35,915 bases of DNA from DATKZH01 sp964475955 (lineage in GTDB: Bacteria > Planctomycetota > Planctomycetia > Pirellulales > Thermoguttaceae), in NCBI GenBank assembly GCA_964475955.1, contig CAYYZY010000070.1:1-35915 (forward strand), given 5' to 3'. The position numbers were made by a program, and so were the translations under genes. The notes beneath the pieces are model-generated. The model saw only the letters and a program-made list of their open reading frames with translations. It was not told the DNA's origin and made no database searches. Every line of letters begins with the position of its first letter. The first letter of the stretch is position 1. Shown here in pieces: positions 35,046-35,915 of the stretch.

Positions 35046-35876
35046 CGACGGGTGCGCCCCCTGGATTTCCTTGCCCGTCTTGCGGATCACGTCGAACAGC
35101 GCCGGGAGTTCGTCCATGCGGTAGAGCGTCACTTCGTGGTCGTGGAGTATGCGTTTGACGCGCGGGGGCGAGTCGTGGTCGTCCTCGCGGAACTTGCCGA
35201 CGACGACCAGCTTCAGCGCGCCCAGTTCCGCGTGGGGGTGCTCGTAGAGAGAGCGACCCTCGACCGCGTACTTGCACGCGCTCCGGACCGACTGCTCCAC
35301 GTTGGCTCCCTCGAACGGCACCGGGTTGATCAAGTTGAAACGGGCGTTCTGGAATCCAAAAGGGAACCGCACCTCCTTCTCGAAGACCGGCACGGTCACC
35401 GCGATCTTGCGTCGGACGAATCCGTCCAGATGCGCCTTGCTGATCTCTTCGCCGACCTGCCGTCGCAGGCCCTCCGCCGACGGCCTCCGCGGCGTTTCCC
35501 CGAGGATCTCGCGGAACAAATCGTCGAGGTCCTTCGCCGGGTCGTGCACCTTCATCGGTCGGGGAGGCGTTATCTGGATGACGTTCGCCCGAAGCGCGAT
35601 GAAGCGATTGAGATCCTCGATCGTCCTTATCTCGGCCGACTCGCGCCGGATGCGGTCCTCGATGCCTCGTTTGAACGCGTTGATCTGCGCCCAGTCGTGC
35701 CCTGCCGAGCCGAAAAAGCGTCGGATCCGCGCATTGTCGCGCACCGTGCGCGCGTCGAGGAACAAACGCTCCGGACAGAACAGCAATACGCCCACGTTCG
35801 CGGCCTCCAAGCGGCTGAGATCCGGGCAATACTGAATCAGGCTGTAGTACCCCTTGCTTGGTTGTCGAGTAGACAT
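35043..35876 (-). CDS. DUF3037 protein
   Basis: The 277-residue protein begins GYYSLIQYCPDLSRLEAANV and then GVLLFCP, the typical DUF3037 opening (YSxIxYxPDxxRxEAxNVGV). The rest is alpha/beta with a basic helical centre (AFKRGIEDRIRRESAEIRTI) and a C-terminal block with GALKLVVVGKFREDD. Function is unknown. DUF3037 genes are commonly adjacent to HipA-like kinase genes; the partner would lie just beyond the right edge. Start 35876 has GAGAGA upstream; an ATG five codons earlier (35891) is the alternative. DNA to the right edge is AT-richer than the rest of the window. Confidence 0.85.
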   Translation of the reverse strand: MSTRQPSKGYYSLIQYCPDLSRLEAANVGVLLFCPERLFLDARTVRDNARIRRFFGSAGHDWAQINAFKRGIEDRIRRESAEIRTIEDLNRFIALRANVIQITPPRPMKVHDPAKDLDDLFREILGETPRRPSAEGLRRQVGEEISKAHLDGFVRRKIAVTVPVFEKEVRFPFGFQNARFNLINPVPFEGANVEQSVRSACKYAVEGRSLYEHPHAELGALKLVVVGKFREDDHDSPPRVKRILHDHEVTLYRMDELPALFDVIRKTGKEIQGAHPS

Positions 35877-35915
35877 ACTATGGTCTCTCATTTAGGTATG
35901 CTTTGTATTCCCTGT

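Overview
The window looks like chromosomal DNA of a planctomycete, most likely of the order Pirellulales. The evidence is the very high GC content and several lineage-typical proteins: a large exported protein with the N-terminal LEPR-XLL-type motif (IEPLEDRTLLSA), three BBP7-like outer-membrane beta-barrel proteins, a DUF1573 protein with the SCGCTEP motif, Tat-exported Gfo/Idh/MocA and DUF362 proteins, a sialidase-like enzyme and a sulfatase remnant. Intergenic spaces carry several families of palindromic repeats. Species cannot be read from the window. I saw no tRNA, rRNA or CRISPR array.

Layout. 1-4569: a truncated giant surface protein (-), a membrane-anchored protein of unknown function (+) and a Tat-exported Gfo/Idh/MocA oxidoreductase (-). 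5157-8089: a Tat-exported [NiFe] hydrogenase small and large subunit pair (+) facing a tetraheme cytochrome c (-), which together suggest periplasmic H2 oxidation with heme-based electron transfer. 8469-13534: envelope and sugar genes, namely an SDR and a WecG/TagA-type glycosyltransferase (-), then galE, an exported metallophosphoesterase and a coupled unknown gene (+). 13705-17912: two divergent BBP7-like porin-type genes and a DUF1573 lipid-or-periplasm-associated protein. 18763-21983: a housekeeping operon ffh-rpsP-trmD-rplS without rimM, followed at 22245 by a YraN-family gene. 22716-26331: a third BBP7-like gene (-), a SAM methyltransferase and a Tat-exported DUF362 protein (+).

26332-28995 is the most accessory-looking stretch. 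Two gene scars in opposite orientation (a sulfatase C-terminus and a GH32-like C-terminus) abut each other. They are followed by a palindromic repeat and an overlapping two-gene cassette, an ABC-type AAA ATPase plus a TOPRIM-like (DUF4276/RloB-like) protein, whose codon use is visibly less GC-rich than its surroundings. By gene architecture this resembles AbiL-like or OLD-like anti-phage modules and is the best candidate for an undescribed system here. 29087-32468 is a two-gene secreted glycan-processing operon (BNR sialidase-like plus five-bladed-propeller glycosidase-like). The right end holds a transglutaminase-like/TPR protein, a PilZ-like protein and a DUF3037 protein.

A second thread is the repeat content. 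A palindromic MITE/REP-like family of about 110-150 bp occurs five times, and three of these copies sit exactly in 3'-to-3' junctions, touching or supplying stop codons. At least two further palindromic families and a 35-bp-arm inverted repeat upstream of ffh are present.
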